A DNA stretch of 64,000 nucleotides from Maritalea sp051251695 (GTDB taxonomy: Bacteria; Pseudomonadota; Alphaproteobacteria; Rhizobiales; Devosiaceae), in contig NZ_JBPOEU010000011.1 in assembly GCF_051251695.1 (NCBI RefSeq), positions 62,001 to 126,000 on the forward strand, given 5' to 3'. The position numbers and the translations under genes were made by a program. This document shows, one piece after another, positions 61,574 through 64,000 of the stretch. A model generated the notes under the pieces. That model was not told the origin of the DNA, did not search any database, and saw only the letters and a program-made list of their open reading frames with translations. Numbering within the stretch: position 1 is the first letter of the stretch; every line of letters begins with the position of its first letter.

Positions 61574-64000
61574 CTAATGAGCATCGTTCCAATTGTCAGC
61601 AGCGCGGGCATCCACTTGCAGTGGCACAGACATTGAAATCGCGGGCATTGGCGCGTCGATCATGACTTTTGAGATGACCGGAATGGCGGCATCTGCCTCA
61701 CCTTCAGGCACTTCGAAAATCAATTCATCATGCACTTGCAATAACATGTCGGCTGGCACTTTTTGGGCTTCGAGCACGTCTTCCATTTTAATCATCGCGC
61801 GGCGGATAATGTCGGCGGCGGAGCCTTGAATTGGGGCATTGATTGCGGCCCGTTCATAGAATTGTCGGTGGCCAGCATTTTTGGTGTCGATATCTGGAAA
61901 GAACGCCTTGCGCCCAAACATCGTCGCGACGTGGCCATTGTCATGCACGAACTTTTTGGTCTCTTCCATATAGTCTTTAATGCCGGGGAACCGCGCGAAA
62001 TAGGTTTTGATATAGTCGCCGGCCTCCGACCGGGAAATGCCGAGCTGGTTGGCCAGGCCAAAAGCTGAAATGCCGTAGATGATACCAAAATTGATGGCTT
62101 TTGCGCGTCTACGCACCATCGGGTCCATGCCTTCAATCGGCACATTGAACATTTCAGATGCGGTCATCGCATGAATGTCCAGCCCATCGGCAAATGCTTT
62201 TTTGAGTTCTGGAATGTCCGCGATGTGCGCCAAAACCCGCAATTCAATTTGACTGTAGTCCGCTGAGATCAGTTTTTTGCCTGCTTCTGCAACAAAGGCG
62301 GTGCGGATTTTGCGCCCGTCTTCAGAGCGGACCGGAATGTTTTGTAAGTTAGGGTCAGACGAGGACAAGCGCCCAGTGGCAACGGCCGCCTGCGCGTAAG
62401 ACGTATGCACCCGGTTGGTGTGCGGATTGACGAATTCTGGCAACGCATCCGTGTAGGTCGATTTCAACTTTGAAAGGCCGCGCCATTCCAAGATAGATTT
62501 GGCGAGGTCGTTGCCCTCAACCGCCAAGGTTTCAAGCACACCAGCGCCAGTTTGCCATGCGCCGGTTTTGGTTTTTTTGCCGCCGGGCAGGCCCATTTTA
62601 TCGAATAGGATTTCGCCCAGCTGTTTGGGCGAACCAACATTAAACTGCTCACCAGCCAGCTCATGAATTTGCGCTTCCAGACCTGCGGCCCGTTGCGCAA
62701 AATCACCCGAAAGCCGCGCCAAGATTTGTCGATCAACACGAATACCGCGTGCCTCCATGCGGGCCAATACAGGCACCAATGGCCGCTCAATCGTTTCGTA
62801 AAGCGTGTTGGCTTTTTTCGCCACAACCCGCGCCTTTAAAACCTTCCACAATCGCAACGTGATGTCCGCATCCTCAGCCGCATATTTGGCCGCTTCTTCA
62901 ATTGGGATTTGGTCAAAGGTCTTTTGTTTTTTGCCCGTGCCAACAAGGTCGGTGAACTTAATCGGTTTGTGGCCAAGCCAAAGTTCGGACAATGCATCCA
63001 TACCATTATTGCGCGCACCATCAACGGCGTACGACATCAACATTGTATCATCGATTGGGGTCATCATAATGCCGTAGCGCATCAACAGACCCATATCGTA
63101 TTTCATGTTCTGGCCGATTTTTAGGATCGAACGATCTTGCAAAACGGGTTTCAGCTTTTCAATCACATCAGCAGTGGGCAATTGGTTGGGCTCCATGCCG
63201 CCACCCAAAAGATCATCTTCACCTGATTTGTGGATGAGGGGAATGTAGCAACCATTGCCGACCTCTGTGGAAAGGCAAATGCCCACCAAATCTGCTTGTT
63301 GATTGTCCAAGCCGGTCGTTTCCGTATCAATGGCGACATAGCCCTTCTCTTTGATCGCCTCTATCCAAATATCGAGCGCGTCCATTGTGCGCACGATCTC
63401 ATATTTGTCATGCTCGACAGGTAATCCGTTTAGGGCAAGAGCTGTCTTATCGGCCAAAGTTAAAGGCGTATTATCGCCTTCTGCATCTACAGTTTCGGCG
63501 CCCTCTTCCTTGGGTTCAGGCATCAAATTCACATCAGCGTCGATTTGATCCGGGTCCGCGTCAATTGCGGCTGCAACCCGTTTGGTAATTGTGTTCAACT
63601 CCATTGCCTTAAGGAACGGAATAATCGATGTCGCGTTAAGCGGTTGCCGGGTAAAATCGTCCAGCGACACTTCAACCGGCACGTCGGTTTTCAACGTTAC
63701 CAAATCACGCGAAACGCGGGCTTGGTCTGCAAACTCAATCAAGTTTTCGCGGCGTTTGTTTTGTTTGATTTCCCCTGCGCGTGCCAACAGCGTGTCTAGG
63801 TCGCCATATTCTGCAATTAATTGCGCGGCAGTTTTAATGCCAATTCCGGGCACGCCAGGAACGTTGTCAACGCTATCGCCAGCAAGCGACTGCACATCAA
63901 TAACTTTGTTCGGCGCTACACCAAATTTCTCGTTGACCTCCTCAGCCCCGATCCATTTGTTTTTCATCGTGTCGAGCATCGCGATCTTATCGGACACCAA
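61574..64000 (-). CDS. polA: DNA polymerase I (N-terminus outside window)
   Basis: This is the repair and Okazaki-fragment polymerase. The frame is open to the last base, so the start lies beyond the window; about 808 residues are visible. The fragment begins in the 5' nuclease domain (H3TH segment DNVPGVPGIGIKTAAQL). A 3'-5' exonuclease domain follows with intact motif AIDTETTGLD. The polymerase domain has motif A ADYSQIELRVLAHIA, motif B RRRAKAINFGIIYGISAFG and motif C LLQVHDELIFEVPE. All three activities look intact. Confidence 0.97.
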   Translation of the reverse strand: MVSDKIAMLDTMKNKWIGAEEVNEKFGVAPNKVIDVQSLAGDSVDNVPGVPGIGIKTAAQLIAEYGDLDTLLARAGEIKQNKRRENLIEFADQARVSRDLVTLKTDVPVEVSLDDFTRQPLNATSIIPFLKAMELNTITKRVAAAIDADPDQIDADVNLMPEPKEEGAETVDAEGDNTPLTLADKTALALNGLPVEHDKYEIVRTMDALDIWIEAIKEKGYVAIDTETTGLDNQQADLVGICLSTEVGNGCYIPLIHKSGEDDLLGGGMEPNQLPTADVIEKLKPVLQDRSILKIGQNMKYDMGLLMRYGIMMTPIDDTMLMSYAVDGARNNGMDALSELWLGHKPIKFTDLVGTGKKQKTFDQIPIEEAAKYAAEDADITLRLWKVLKARVVAKKANTLYETIERPLVPVLARMEARGIRVDRQILARLSGDFAQRAAGLEAQIHELAGEQFNVGSPKQLGEILFDKMGLPGGKKTKTGAWQTGAGVLETLAVEGNDLAKSILEWRGLSKLKSTYTDALPEFVNPHTNRVHTSYAQAAVATGRLSSSDPNLQNIPVRSEDGRKIRTAFVAEAGKKLISADYSQIELRVLAHIADIPELKKAFADGLDIHAMTASEMFNVPIEGMDPMVRRRAKAINFGIIYGISAFGLANQLGISRSEAGDYIKTYFARFPGIKDYMEETKKFVHDNGHVATMFGRKAFFPDIDTKNAGHRQFYERAAINAPIQGSAADIIRRAMIKMEDVLEAQKVPADMLLQVHDELIFEVPEGEADAAIPVISKVMIDAPMPAISMSVPLQVDARAADNWNDAH

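Overview
The window looks like chromosomal DNA of an alphaproteobacterium, most probably of the order Hyphomicrobiales (Rhizobiales), with a moderate base composition (judged by eye, not computed). The evidence is gene order typical of that group: rpoN-hpf-ptsN; a FYDLN-acid protein beside aroA-cmk-rpsA; sppA-ihfB-lapA-trpFBA-accD-folC; trxA-addA-addB-tsaE; and pckA divergent from chvI-chvG-hprK-manX-ptsH, followed by ahcY. AccD lacks its zinc ribbon and EPSP synthase is class II, both usual in this lineage. The genus cannot be named from the sequence. Both window edges cut genes: rpoN lacks its extreme N-terminus and polA lacks its N-terminal part.

Layout. 1-3.9 kb: nitrogen sigma factor, ribosome hibernation factor and PTS-Ntr EIIA, interrupted by a reverse-strand glutaminase. 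3.9-5.7 kb: heat-shock pair (Hsp20 and a DUF1150 protein) behind an RpoH-type promoter, and an orphan glycosyltransferase. 5.9-11.2 kb: a complete dipeptide-type ABC importer, with an intrinsic terminator between the binding protein and the permeases. 11.3-19.0 kb: chemoreceptor, SelO, amino-acid permease, and a divergent AraC regulator facing a thioredoxin-reductase-like flavoprotein coupled to a methyltransferase-like gene. 19.1-24.7 kb: envelope or polysaccharide genes (flippase, FemAB-like protein, O-acyltransferase) with two unknown proteins. 24.8-38.2 kb: tRNA-Ala and the conserved housekeeping block, ending in two tandem thioredoxins. 38.3-53.8 kb: AddAB recombination enzymes, TsaE, a DivL-like tyrosine pseudo-histidine-kinase, AhcY, and the HPr/EIIA-Man/HPr kinase-ChvG/ChvI module. 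54.2-64 kb: PEP carboxykinase, small unknowns, acetyltransferases, SleB hydrolase, MFS transporter, a secreted orphan and polA.

Connections. The PTS-like phosphorelay proteins (EIIA-Ntr, HPr, EIIA-Man, HPr kinase), ChvG/ChvI and pckA form a carbon/nitrogen and envelope-stress control group. The DivL-like protein points to the CtrA cell-cycle pathway. I also see two perfect TTAA-N7-TTAAC CtrA-type boxes, one between sleB and an MFS gene and one just upstream of a small membrane protein.

I see no phage, insertion sequence, CRISPR array or recognisable defence island. The least explained parts are an exported protein that appears to be an internal duplication (22186-22938), the flavoprotein/methyltransferase module (16504-19017) and the secreted orphan at 60809-61528. 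Several genes appear to use TTG or GTG starts placed by clear Shine-Dalgarno sequences (glsA, a phosphotransferase, a GNAT, sppA, ihfB).
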